A DNA stretch of 5,574 nt from an uncultured Bacteroidota bacterium (GTDB lineage: Bacteria; Bacteroidota; Bacteroidia; Chitinophagales; Chitinophagaceae). Below, in pieces: positions 1 through 5,574 of this stretch (the stretch's first letter is position 1; each line of letters begins with the position of its first letter). Location of the stretch: assembly GCA_946479055.1 (NCBI GenBank), contig CAMLEX010000368.1, forward strand, positions 1 to 5,574, read 5' to 3'. The position numbers were made by a program, and so were the translations under genes. The notes beneath the pieces are model-generated. The model worked only from the letters and a program-made list of their open reading frames with translations. It was not told where the DNA came from and did no database searches.

Positions 1-556
1 CCTGTAATGAAAACCCTTTTGCCTGCAATAACACCATGTAGTGAAATAAGAGGTCGGCAGCTTCATTTAAAAACAATTCTTTGTTATCATCTTTAGCTTC
101 AATCACCAATTCAATTGCTTCCTCCCCTACTTTTTGCGCTACTTTGTTAATGCCTTTATCAAACAAGCCGGAAGTATATGATTTATCTGAACGATCATCA
201 AACCGTTGTTTGATGATTTCTCCAAGCGTTTGCAAAATATCCTTGCTGTTAGTTTCAGCAAAGCAGGTATCAGCACCTGTATGACAGACGGGGCCAACCG
301 GATCTGCTTTTATTAATAAGGTATCATTATCACAATCTGCAATAATGCTTCTTAATTCAAGAAAATTACCACTCTCTTCTCCTTTTGTCCACAACCGTTG
401 CTTGCTGCGGCTGTAAAACGTAACCTTACCAATCGTCTTTGTTTTCTCCAATGCTTCTTCATTCATAAACCCAAGCATCAGCACCTTGCCGGTTGAATTG
501 TCCTGTATTATGGCAGGCACCAAACCATCGCTGTATTTTGCAAAATCTATTTTCAT
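1..556 (-). CDS. hisI: Bifunctional phosphoribosyl-AMP cyclohydrolase / phosphoribosyl-ATP pyrophosphohydrolase HisIE, 3' end cut by window edge
   Basis: This gene catalyses two early histidine steps: the HisE domain cleaves PR-ATP to PR-AMP, and the HisI domain opens the adenine ring of PR-AMP. I translated it by hand from ATG 556-554 and read 185 codons without a stop before position 1. Bifunctional HisIE proteins are usually about 200 residues, so only the last 10-20 residues should be missing. The HisI domain is residues 1 to about 103. It has the FYSRSKQRLWTKGEESGN block (48-64), the metal-binding DCDND segment (74-78), and the cysteine/histidine motif VCHTGADTCF (C75, C91, H92 and C98 are the expected ligands). 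The HisE domain starts near residue 106 and shows the acidic helix KVGEEAIELVIEAK (142-155) and EAADLLFHYMVLL (165-177). It is the last visible gene of the operon and follows hisF after a 154-bp spacer. Both domains look intact. Confidence 0.96.
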   Translation of the reverse strand, partial: MKIDFAKYSDGLVPAIIQDNSTGKVLMLGFMNEEALEKTKTIGKVTFYSRSKQRLWTKGEESGNFLELRSIIADCDNDTLLIKADPVGPVCHTGADTCFAETNSKDILQTLGEIIKQRFDDRSDKSYTSGLFDKGINKVAQKVGEEAIELVIEAKDDNKELFLNEAADLLFHYMVLLQAKGFSLQ

Positions 557-583
557 CTATTAATTTTTATTGTTTTTTGGCCA

Positions 584-601
584 TCCCGAAATACTTCGGG
601 A
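584..601. repeat. Perfect 7-bp stem / 4-nt loop palindrome in the hisF-hisIE spacer
   Basis: Read on the coding strand this is TCCCGAA-GTAT-TTCGGGA, a perfect 7-bp stem with a tetraloop, ending 27 nt before the hisIE start codon. No run of T follows it in either direction, since the coding-strand flank toward hisIE is A-rich. It therefore does not look like an intrinsic terminator. It resembles the small CCCGAA/TTCGGG palindromes that I recall as scattered in Bacteroidota intergenic DNA, but I have not checked this. It could be a repeated extragenic palindrome, an mRNA processing or stabilising hairpin, or a chance feature. Confidence 0.75.
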
Positions 602-620
602 CATGCTATGTAACTCACCT

Positions 621-665
621 TAAAAATTTTCTTCGCGGTTGATATAAATTGCTCGAAAATTTTTA
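621..665. repeat. AT-rich 11-bp inverted repeat in the hisF-hisIE spacer
   Basis: Arms TAAAAATTTTC (621-631) and GAAAATTTTTA (655-665) are perfect reverse complements, separated by 23 nt. Only one pair per stem is G-C, so an RNA hairpin would be weak. The arms are also nearly self-palindromic, so AT-rich composition could produce this by chance. It may instead be a protein-binding inverted repeat; nothing in the sequence decides between these. Confidence 0.45.
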
Positions 666-710
666 TGGCTTATTTCATCGTTTTTTTTATTTAGCAAACG
701 CTCTCTTAAT

Positions 711-1469
711 TTATTTTCTTATAATAATATTTTTTTCAGATAAATAATCTTTCAGATCCTGGATATCGATTTCTTTAAAATGAAAAATGCTTGCCGCCAA
801 TGCCGCATCAGCTTTGGCCTCACGAAATACTTCTTCAAAATGTTGCATATTTCCACCGCCGCCACTTGCAATGACAGGCACAGGAAGTTCTGTCGCTAAT
901 TGTTTTGTAATATCCAATGCAAACCCTGCTTTGGTTCCATCGTGGTTCATCGATGTCAATAATATTTCGCCTGCTCCTGCTTCCACCCCCTGCTTCGCCC
1001 ACTCAAAACATTTTATATCTGTTTTTACCCTGCCGCCATTAAGATATACGTACCATTCTCCATCTTCTTCCCGGCGGGTATCTATTGCTAATACCACACA
1101 TTGGCTGCCAAATTCTTTTGACAGTTCTTTCACTAAAGCCGGATTCTTAAATGCCGCAGTATTTACGGAAATTTTATCGGCGCCATTTTGCAACAGGATA
1201 TTTACATCTTCTACGGAGCTGATACCCCCTCCAACAGTAAAAGGAATATTTACCTTATGCGCAACCCGGTTCACTAATTCCGCCAGAGTTTTTCTTTTTT
1301 CAATGGTCGCTGTAATATCAAGAAAAACCAATTCATCTGCCCCTTGCTTTGCATATAAAGCGGCAAGTTCTACCGGATCGCCAGCATCTCTCAGGTCAAC
1401 AAAATTGGTCCCCTTTACAGTTCTTCCGTCTTTAATATCCAAACAAGGGATGATACGTTTTGTAAGCAT
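711..1469 (-). CDS. hisF: Imidazole glycerol phosphate synthase, cyclase subunit HisF
   Basis: HisF is the cyclase half of the HisH-HisF IGP synthase. Ammonia from HisH passes through its barrel and reacts with PRFAR to give imidazole glycerol phosphate plus AICAR, linking the pathway to purine synthesis. The product is 252 residues, the normal length for this (beta/alpha)8 barrel family (about 250-258). It begins [20 protein letters not shown]. The two catalytic aspartates known from Thermotoga HisF are at the same numbers here: D11 (CLD) and D130 (LAID). Phosphate-binding glycines are seen at TVGGG (78-82) and ASGGGG (201-206), and [13 protein letters not shown] (170-182) is the usual ligand loop. 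The ATG lies 2 nt past the hisA stop codon, so the two barrels are probably translationally coupled. A 154-bp spacer separates it from hisIE downstream. Confidence 0.98.
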   Translation of the reverse strand: MLTKRIIPCLDIKDGRTVKGTNFVDLRDAGDPVELAALYAKQGADELVFLDITATIEKRKTLAELVNRVAHKVNIPFTVGGGISSVEDVNILLQNGADKISVNTAAFKNPALVKELSKEFGSQCVVLAIDTRREEDGEWYVYLNGGRVKTDIKCFEWAKQGVEAGAGEILLTSMNHDGTKAGFALDITKQLATELPVPVIASGGGGNMQHFEEVFREAKADAALAASIFHFKEIDIQDLKDYLSEKNIIIRK

Positions 1470-1471
1470 AA

Positions 1472-2188
1472 CTATGTAAATGTTTTAAGTTCATCAAGAC
1501 TGATCCTGTTTTCATAAATCGCTTTCCCGATTATTACAGCTTTGCATCCTGTCTGCTTTAATAACTCCAAATCCTTTATAGAAGCAACACCTCCGCTGGC
1601 AATAAAATAGAGAGCGGGAAATCTTGTAATAATTTCTTTGTACAGATCGGCAGATGGCCCTTCGAGCTTTCCATCCTTACTTACATCCGTACAAAAAATC
1701 TGCTGCACACCTTTGCTGATATAATTTTCTATAAAATCAAAAATGCTTTTGTCGGTTGTTTCCAGCCAGCCATGTATAGCGATCATTTTATCTTTTACAT
1801 CGGCTCCCAACAAAAATTTATCAGCGCCGAATATCAATAGCCATTTCACAAATTCAAACTCATTTTTAACCGCAATGCTTCCGACTGTTGCCATTGCAGC
1901 ACCCGAATTAAATACGATTTTTACATCATCCTCAGTAGTAATACCCCCACCAAAGTCTATAACCAGCCTTGTTTTGGAAGCAATTGTTTCCAGTACTTTC
2001 CAGTTTTTTACCGCTTTTTGCTTAGCGCCATCCAGGTCTACCAAATGAAGTCGCCTAAGACCAGCATCTTCAAATTCTTTCGCTACTTCCAGCGGATGCT
2101 CGTTATATATTTTCTTCTGACTGTAATCGCCTTGCGTCAGGCGTACACACTTACCATCAATAATATCTATAGCCGGAATGATTTGCAT
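1472..2188 (-). CDS. hisA: Phosphoribosylformimino-5-aminoimidazole carboxamide ribotide isomerase HisA
   Basis: HisA carries out the Amadori-type isomerisation of ProFAR to PRFAR, the substrate of HisHF. The protein has 238 residues, close to the family norm of about 240, and is a half-barrel-duplicated (beta/alpha)8 fold related to HisF. The general base is D8 (IIPAID) and the general acid D130 (LLGAD), the expected pair. Phosphate sites are DFGGGI (78-83) and ASGGV (197-201), followed by [10 protein letters not shown] (217-226), typical of the C-terminal phosphate-binding half. The start ATG (2188-2186) shares one base with the TAA stop of the acetyltransferase gene upstream (TAATG). The stop TAG (1474-1472) is 2 nt from the hisF start. 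This strongly suggests coupled translation. No missing or odd residue was seen. Confidence 0.98.
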   Translation of the reverse strand: MQIIPAIDIIDGKCVRLTQGDYSQKKIYNEHPLEVAKEFEDAGLRRLHLVDLDGAKQKAVKNWKVLETIASKTRLVIDFGGGITTEDDVKIVFNSGAAMATVGSIAVKNEFEFVKWLLIFGADKFLLGADVKDKMIAIHGWLETTDKSIFDFIENYISKGVQQIFCTDVSKDGKLEGPSADLYKEIITRFPALYFIASGGVASIKDLELLKQTGCKAVIIGKAIYENRISLDELKTFT

Positions 2189-2604
2189 TATACTAACTGT
2201 TTTTCCATTTTAATAAATTCGATGCCATATTTCTTCCAACCTGCGCCAACAGGTTGCATTCCAAGTTTTCTATATAGTTCTGTTGCCACTATCCGTGCAT
2301 TACACCAAATGCTTTTTTTATCATTGTTGGTCGCCCAGTCCATAACATGCTGCAACAACTTTGTTCCATAACCCTTACCCTGCATAGCCATTTCAGTAGC
2401 GAATTTTCTGAACTGTACTTCATCGCCTTCTTCAAATACAGAGATAACGGATACCAATGAATTGGCGACATACAATCCCAGGTGTATGCCTTTATCATCA
2501 TTCTCCAATTTTACAAAATCAATCGTTTCATCGGGGTATATCACCTTTTGTCTCATATGCCATACATCTTCTATTGCAACTTCCCGGATTTGTATATCAC
2601 CCAT
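2188..2604 (-). CDS. GNAT-family N-acetyltransferase embedded in the his operon
   Basis: This is a 138-residue single-domain protein of the GCN5-related acetyltransferase fold, which transfers acetyl from acetyl-CoA to an amine. The acetyl-CoA pyrophosphate loop is clear as QGKGYG (75-80), preceded by the beta-4 strand VQFRKFATEMAM (63-74) and followed by the helix TKLLQHVMDWA. The C-terminal part has the usual ATELYRKLGMQPVG (107-120), where Y111 is the common general-acid tyrosine position. The start ATG (2604-2602) overlaps the end of hisH by 8 nt, and its TAA stop overlaps the hisA ATG by 1 nt, so it is built into the operon. No histidine-pathway step requires acetylation, so its substrate is unknown. 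It could act on a pathway intermediate, on a protein or on an unrelated metabolite. The family assignment is firm; the function is not. Confidence 0.9.
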   Translation of the reverse strand: MGDIQIREVAIEDVWHMRQKVIYPDETIDFVKLENDDKGIHLGLYVANSLVSVISVFEEGDEVQFRKFATEMAMQGKGYGTKLLQHVMDWATNNDKKSIWCNARIVATELYRKLGMQPVGAGWKKYGIEFIKMEKQLV

Positions 2605-3187
2605 TTAAAAAATTCTTTAACAATTGTTCACCGGCATCCGCTGATTTCTCAGGATGAAACTGCACACCGTAAAAATTATTTTTTTGCAATCCCACACTAT
2701 ACGGCTGTATATAATTGCAGACTGCTATTGTTTCATCGCACAGATCAGCATAATAGCTATGCACCAGGTACATAAATGAGTTTTCGGGTATACTACTAAA
2801 TAATGGCGGCTTAAGATCATAAATATTATTCCATCCCATTTGTGGAATTTTTATGGAAGGATCATTGGTTGCAAATCGCTTCACTTGTACATCAAATATG
2901 TTCATGCAGCTTGTATCATTTTCCTCACTGTGATTACACATCAGCTGCATTCCCAAACAAATACCTAATACCGGTTGAGTTAAATTCTTTATCACTACAT
3001 CCAGCTTTCTTTCCCGGAGATACTGCATGGCCGAACTTGCTTCACCAACACCAGGAAAGATCACTTTATCGGCTTGCTGAATTTGCTTTGCATCGTCCGT
3101 AACCACAGCTTCGGCTCCAATCCTTTCCAATGCATACAATACAGATTGAATGTTTCCAGCGTTATATTTTATTATTGCGATACTCAT
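2597..3187 (-). CDS. hisH: Imidazole glycerol phosphate synthase, glutamine amidotransferase subunit HisH
   Basis: HisH is the class I glutaminase that releases ammonia from glutamine for HisF. From ATG 3187-3185 the product is 196 residues, the standard length. The nucleophile is C77 in LGICLGMQ, and the triad is completed by H178 and E180 in VQFHPEKS (176-182). FPGVGEA (44-50) is the oxyanion-strand motif, and IPQMGWN (114-120) is a conserved HisH signature. An in-frame upstream ATG at 3250 would add 21 residues (beginning MLSNVLSISYL). Those codons fall in a degenerate 7-bp repeat and have no family counterpart, so I reject that start; the family N-terminus is MSIAIIKYNAGN. The TGA stop (2599-2597) lies within the start of the acetyltransferase gene (ATGGGTGA, 8-nt overlap). 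hisB lies 140 bp upstream. Confidence 0.97.
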   Translation of the reverse strand: MSIAIIKYNAGNIQSVLYALERIGAEAVVTDDAKQIQQADKVIFPGVGEASSAMQYLRERKLDVVIKNLTQPVLGICLGMQLMCNHSEENDTSCMNIFDVQVKRFATNDPSIKIPQMGWNNIYDLKPPLFSSIPENSFMYLVHSYYADLCDETIAVCNYIQPYSVGLQKNNFYGVQFHPEKSADAGEQLLKNFLNG

Positions 3188-3200
3188 CACATTTGGTTTA

Positions 3201-3238
3201 AGTACTAATACAAGTACGAGGTACGAAATACTAAGTAC
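3201..3238. repeat. Degenerate 6-7-bp GTAC-type direct repeat upstream of hisH
   Basis: On the plus strand, TAC recurs at 3203, 3209, 3215, 3222, 3229 and 3236, in units close to AGTACGA, with spacings of 6, 6, 7, 7 and 7. On the coding strand this reads as repeated CGTACTT-like words. The units diverge by one or two bases. The array ends about 14 nt upstream of the hisH start codon, so it sits in the leader of that cistron. The same words contain the self-complementary GTAC core, which permits several alternative short hairpins. Function is unknown. Confidence 0.8.
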
Positions 3239-3275
3239 GTTAGATAGCACAGTCTTGTCTTCTCAAGCTTTCCGG

Positions 3276-3303
3276 ACTTTCAACTTTTCACTTTTGACTT
3301 CTA
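3276..3303. repeat. Four-unit 7-bp direct repeat ACTTTTN in the hisB-hisH spacer
   Basis: Four contiguous 7-bp units on the plus strand run ACTTTCA, ACTTTTC, ACTTTTG and ACTTCTA, with a perfect period of 7. The coding strand reads NAAAAGT. The array is distinct in sequence from the GTAC array about 40 bp away in the same spacer. Weaker similar words (TAACTTA, TTTACTTT) continue toward the hisB stop. No T-run terminator or clear promoter accompanies it. Confidence 0.75.
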
Positions 3304-3327
3304 TAACTTATTTTACTTTTTAGCCCT

Positions 3328-4461
3328 TTATAAAACTCCCTTCGTACTTGGCAAGTAATTACTAAAAGGATCTTTTTTTACCGCCATGCGGATCGCTTTG
3401 GCAAATGCCTTAAAGATCGCTTCAATCTTATGATGTTCGTTCTCTCCTTTGCATTCAATATTCAGATTGCATTTAGCCGCATCACTGAATGATTTGAAGA
3501 AATGAAAAAACATTTCAGTGGGCATTTCACCAATTTTTTCTCTTTTAAACTCCGCATTCCATACAAGCCAGTTCCTGCCACCAAAATCGATCAGCACTTT
3601 TGCTTCAGCTTCATCCATCGGTAAAGCAAAGCCATAACGTTCCATTCCTGTTTTATCTGCCAGTGCTTTTGCAAAAGCTTCACCCAATGCTATTCCGGTA
3701 TCTTCTATAGTATGATGTTCATCAATATGCAGATCACCTTTACATTGAATAGCAAGATCTAATTTTCCATGGCGGGCTATTTGCTCCAGCATATGATCGA
3801 AAAAACCAAGGCCTGTGTGAATATTGGCCTGGCCGCTACCATCCATATTTAATTCAATGCTGATCTTTGTTTCATTGGTATTTCGCTGATGCGATACTTT
3901 TCTCAAACCATTTTTTAGGAACCGGGCGATTTCTTTCCAATCATCGGTAGCAAACGCTATCACACCTTTGTATTCCTGCAATTGATCTTCTGTTAATGGC
4001 AGGTACGGCGATTTAATTAAAATAGCTTTTGTTCCTAAATTCTTCGCTAATTGAATGTCGGTCCATCGGTCCCCGATCATATAAGAATTCTCCAAATCAT
4101 ATTTTTCTTTATCAAAAAAATGAGTCAGCAATCCTGTACCGGGTTTCCGTGTGGGCTGCTTATCTTTTTCAAATGTTTTATCAATATGGATTTCATCAAA
4201 CACAAAACCTTCACCGGCAAGCGTCCGTATCATCAAATCCTGGTAAGGCCAGAATGTATTTTCTGGAAATACATCAGTTCCCATTCCATCCTGGTTTGTA
4301 ATAAGCACTTTGTAATAATCCAGCGAAGCGGCGATATCAGAAAGGGCTGTGATCACACTTTTCATAAAATGGATTTTGTCCGTACTATCCAGCTGGTAGT
4401 CTGGTGGCTGCTCCTGGAATATTACGCCGTCCCTGTCTAAAAATAAAACCCGTTTTTTCAT
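3328..4461 (-). CDS. hisB: Bifunctional histidinol-phosphatase / imidazoleglycerol-phosphate dehydratase HisB
   Basis: HisB converts IGP to imidazole acetol phosphate (C-terminal domain) and, after HisC acts, dephosphorylates histidinol phosphate (N-terminal domain). From ATG 4461-4459 it has 377 residues, slightly longer than the 355 of E. coli. The HAD phosphatase domain covers residues 1 to about 165: nucleophile and acid D9 and D11 in LFLDRDG, motif II T55 in ITNQDG, K106 in RKP, and GDRWTD (130-135). A linker runs to about 190. The dehydratase domain follows, with FFDHML (220-225) and the two metal-binding motifs DEHHTIED (247-254) and NEHHKIEA (341-348), ending PSTKGVL. The phosphatase loop that binds zinc in E. 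coli (CxH...CxC) is replaced by IDKTFEKDKQPTRKP with no cysteine. A longer start at 4554 would add 31 residues encoded by spacer and repeat sequence, and is rejected. Confidence 0.97.
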   Translation of the reverse strand: MKKRVLFLDRDGVIFQEQPPDYQLDSTDKIHFMKSVITALSDIAASLDYYKVLITNQDGMGTDVFPENTFWPYQDLMIRTLAGEGFVFDEIHIDKTFEKDKQPTRKPGTGLLTHFFDKEKYDLENSYMIGDRWTDIQLAKNLGTKAILIKSPYLPLTEDQLQEYKGVIAFATDDWKEIARFLKNGLRKVSHQRNTNETKISIELNMDGSGQANIHTGLGFFDHMLEQIARHGKLDLAIQCKGDLHIDEHHTIEDTGIALGEAFAKALADKTGMERYGFALPMDEAEAKVLIDFGGRNWLVWNAEFKREKIGEMPTEMFFHFFKSFSDAAKCNLNIECKGENEHHKIEAIFKAFAKAIRMAVKKDPFSNYLPSTKGVL

Positions 4462-4490
4462 ATACTCAATTTGAAAGTTGTTAATAGTTG

Positions 4491-4565
4491 AATGTGGAAA
4501 TGAAGTTCGAACAGAACCTCTCCTTTGCATATTCGCACATCTGCACATTTTCACATTTCCACATT
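4491..4565. repeat. 12-bp perfect inverted repeat linking the 8-bp array to the hisB leader
   Basis: AATGTGGAAATG at 4491-4502 is the exact reverse complement of CATTTCCACATT at 4554-4565, which lies inside the 8-bp repeat array. The arms are 51 nt apart. In the hisC-hisB transcript they could form a 12-bp stem whose 3' arm ends 29 nt before the hisB start codon. A second array copy near 4571-4581 matches 11 bp of the same arm, so alternative pairings exist. The loop holds the palindrome GTTCGAAC (4505-4512) and an AGGAGAGG purine run. Confidence 0.7.
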
Positions 4566-4598
4566 TTCATATTTCCACATTTTTATATTTCGACATTT
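4527..4598. repeat. Nine-unit 8-bp period direct repeat in the hisC-hisB spacer (consensus AAATGTGN)
   Basis: Nine contiguous 8-bp units keep exact phase across 72 bp. On the coding strand the consensus is AAATGTGN, with ATA replacing ATG in some units and the last one or two bases variable. Plus-strand units include GCACATTT, TCACATTT, CCACATTT and TCATATTT. A degenerate continuation reaches the hisC stop codon at 4608. The period is not a multiple of three, and many units contain ATG, so ATGs occur in all three frames. The units are not identical, unlike a recently expanded microsatellite. I recall similar CACATTT words as common in Bacteroidota intergenic DNA, but have not verified this. 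Confidence 0.88.
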
Positions 4599-4607
4599 TT
4601 ACCAATT

Positions 4608-5574
4608 TCATATTTTCACTTTCTTCTTCATATAATCAATTAATGCATCGACAAGCAAAGTGTTTTCTTTCTCAGTGCCTATTGTGATACGTAAACACTG
4701 ATCGCATAACTGCACTTTGCTTCTATCTCTTACAACAATCCCTTCGGTTAATAAAAACTCATAAATATCAACAGCATCTCTGACTTTTACCAATAAAAAA
4801 TTAGCATCAGAAGGATATACTTTTTCCACCAAAGGTATTCGCAAAAAAACTTTTGATAATTCTTCCCGCATTGATACAATCTCTTTGATCATATCATTTA
4901 CCTGGCCCACTTCCTGCAGCGCTTCTAAAGCAAACTCCTGGGTAGCCTGGTTAATATTATAAGGCGGTTTTATTTTATTAAGCAATTCAATTATGTCCGC
5001 CGAAGCAAAAGCCATACCCAGGCGAAGAGCCGCGAGACCCCAAGCTTTGCTGAATGTTTGCAATACAACTAAATTGGGATATTCCTTCAATTCCTGAATT
5101 AAAGAACGTTGCCTGGAAAAATTGATATATGCTTCATCTACTACTACAAGCCCATTAAAATTGTTCAACAATACTTCTATATCCTGGTATTTGATACTAT
5201 TGCCAGTCGGATTGTTTGGCGAACAAATCCAGATAATTTTAGTGCGGCCGTCAATCAAACTTTCAACCAATTCTAAATTAAGTTGAAAATCCGGTAACAA
5301 TTCCGCTCGTCTTATTTCCACATCATTGATGGCTGCGCTTACTTCATACATACCATAGGTAGGCGGGCAAATAATTACATTATCCTTTCCTGGCTCACAA
5401 AAACAACGATATAAAAGATCAATACATTCATCGCTGCCATTTCCTAAAAAAATATTAGCAGTTTCAATATTTTTTATCGTACTGATCTCCGCTTTCAACT
5501 TTTGCTGATGCGGATCAGGATACCGGTTATACCATTTCGTCAACGGCGCACCAAGGCTGGTTTCGTTAGCATCT
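4608..5574 (-). CDS. hisC: Histidinol-phosphate aminotransferase HisC, 5' end cut by window edge
   Basis: HisC is a PLP-dependent class I/II (fold type I) aminotransferase that converts imidazole acetol phosphate to histidinol phosphate using glutamate. The reading frame runs open to the window edge. The first visible residues are DANETSLGAPL, the family's N-terminal substrate-binding motif (usually LDANENP.G), followed by YPDP. The TTG at 5543-5541 is therefore an internal leucine, not the start, and roughly 20-30 N-terminal residues lie outside. About 321 residues are visible. Further marks are the GNGSDE cofactor loop, CPPTYGMYE, SPNNPTGN, VVVDEAYINF (the PLP-nitrogen aspartate), and TFSKAWGLAALRLG with the Schiff-base lysine encoded at 5046-5048. 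The C-terminus RITIGT...LIDYMKKKVKI is normal. hisB follows after a 146-bp repeat-bearing spacer. Confidence 0.96.
   Translation of the reverse strand, partial: DANETSLGAPLTKWYNRYPDPHQQKLKAEISTIKNIETANIFLGNGSDECIDLLYRCFCEPGKDNVIICPPTYGMYEVSAAINDVEIRRAELLPDFQLNLELVESLIDGRTKIIWICSPNNPTGNSIKYQDIEVLLNNFNGLVVVDEAYINFSRQRSLIQELKEYPNLVVLQTFSKAWGLAALRLGMAFASADIIELLNKIKPPYNINQATQEFALEALQEVGQVNDMIKEIVSMREELSKVFLRIPLVEKVYPSDANFLLVKVRDAVDIYEFLLTEGIVVRDRSKVQLCDQCLRITIGTEKENTLLVDALIDYMKKKVKI

Noticed and set aside
584..601. The CCCGAA palindrome as a rho-independent terminator after hisF
   Set aside because: No U-run follows the stem in the transcript direction, and hisIE lies immediately downstream in the same operon.
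787..1479. A 230-codon open frame on the plus strand opposite hisF
   Set aside because: It is fully antisense to hisF, whose catalytic residues are all intact. Its translation is rich in Ser, Pro and Ala and shows no recognisable domain. It is explained as a shadow of hisF codon use.
3188..3250. An upstream ATG that would extend HisH by 21 residues
   Set aside because: The extension is encoded by the degenerate GTAC repeat, and the family N-terminus matches the ATG at 3187.
4516..4525. The coding-strand purine run AAAGGAGAGG as a ribosome binding site
   Set aside because: It lies about 55 nt upstream of the hisB ATG, with no plausible start codon at the usual distance after it.
4462..4554. 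An upstream ATG that would extend HisB by 31 residues
   Set aside because: The extra residues come from spacer and repeat sequence. MKKRVLFLDRDG is the expected HAD N-terminus and begins at 4461.
5541..5543. TTG as the start codon of hisC
   Set aside because: The frame continues upstream through DANETSLGAP, a conserved part of HisC, so the TTG is an internal leucine and the gene is merely truncated by the window.

Overview
This window is the middle and end of a histidine biosynthesis operon, and every gene lies on the minus strand. In transcription order (high to low coordinates) it holds hisC (5' end cut off by the window edge), hisB (bifunctional), hisH, a small GNAT acetyltransferase, hisA, hisF and hisIE (3' end cut off by the window edge). 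hisG and hisD are not visible; they probably lie upstream, beyond position 5574. No RNA gene, insertion sequence, CRISPR array or convincing rho-independent terminator was seen.

The AT-rich composition, the HisB fusion (HAD phosphatase plus IGP dehydratase), the HisIE fusion, the lack of clear Shine-Dalgarno sequences before most starts, and short degenerate repeats between genes all point to a Bacteroidota chromosome. A Chitinophagaceae-like member is most likely. That assignment is an inference from gene style, not from a database search.

The genes cover the second half of the pathway. HisIE hydrolyses PR-ATP to PR-AMP and opens its ring. HisA isomerises the product, and HisH plus HisF form the glutamine-dependent IGP synthase. 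HisB dehydrates IGP and later dephosphorylates histidinol phosphate, with HisC transaminating in between. All catalytic residues checked in HisA, HisF, HisH, HisC, HisI and HisB are present. The exception is the zinc-binding cysteine loop known from E. coli HisB, which is absent here.

The layout has two styles. hisH, GNAT, hisA and hisF are packed tightly: an 8-nt overlap, a 1-nt TAATG overlap and a 2-nt gap. The other three junctions (hisC/hisB, hisB/hisH, hisF/hisIE) have spacers of 146, 140 and 154 bp. Each of these holds a different repeat or palindrome: a strict 8-bp period array with a distal inverted copy, two separate 7-bp period arrays, and a compact CCCGAA hairpin next to an AT-rich inverted repeat.

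No wholly new system is evident. The points most worth a second look are the GNAT gene embedded with overlaps inside the his operon and the patterned spacers.
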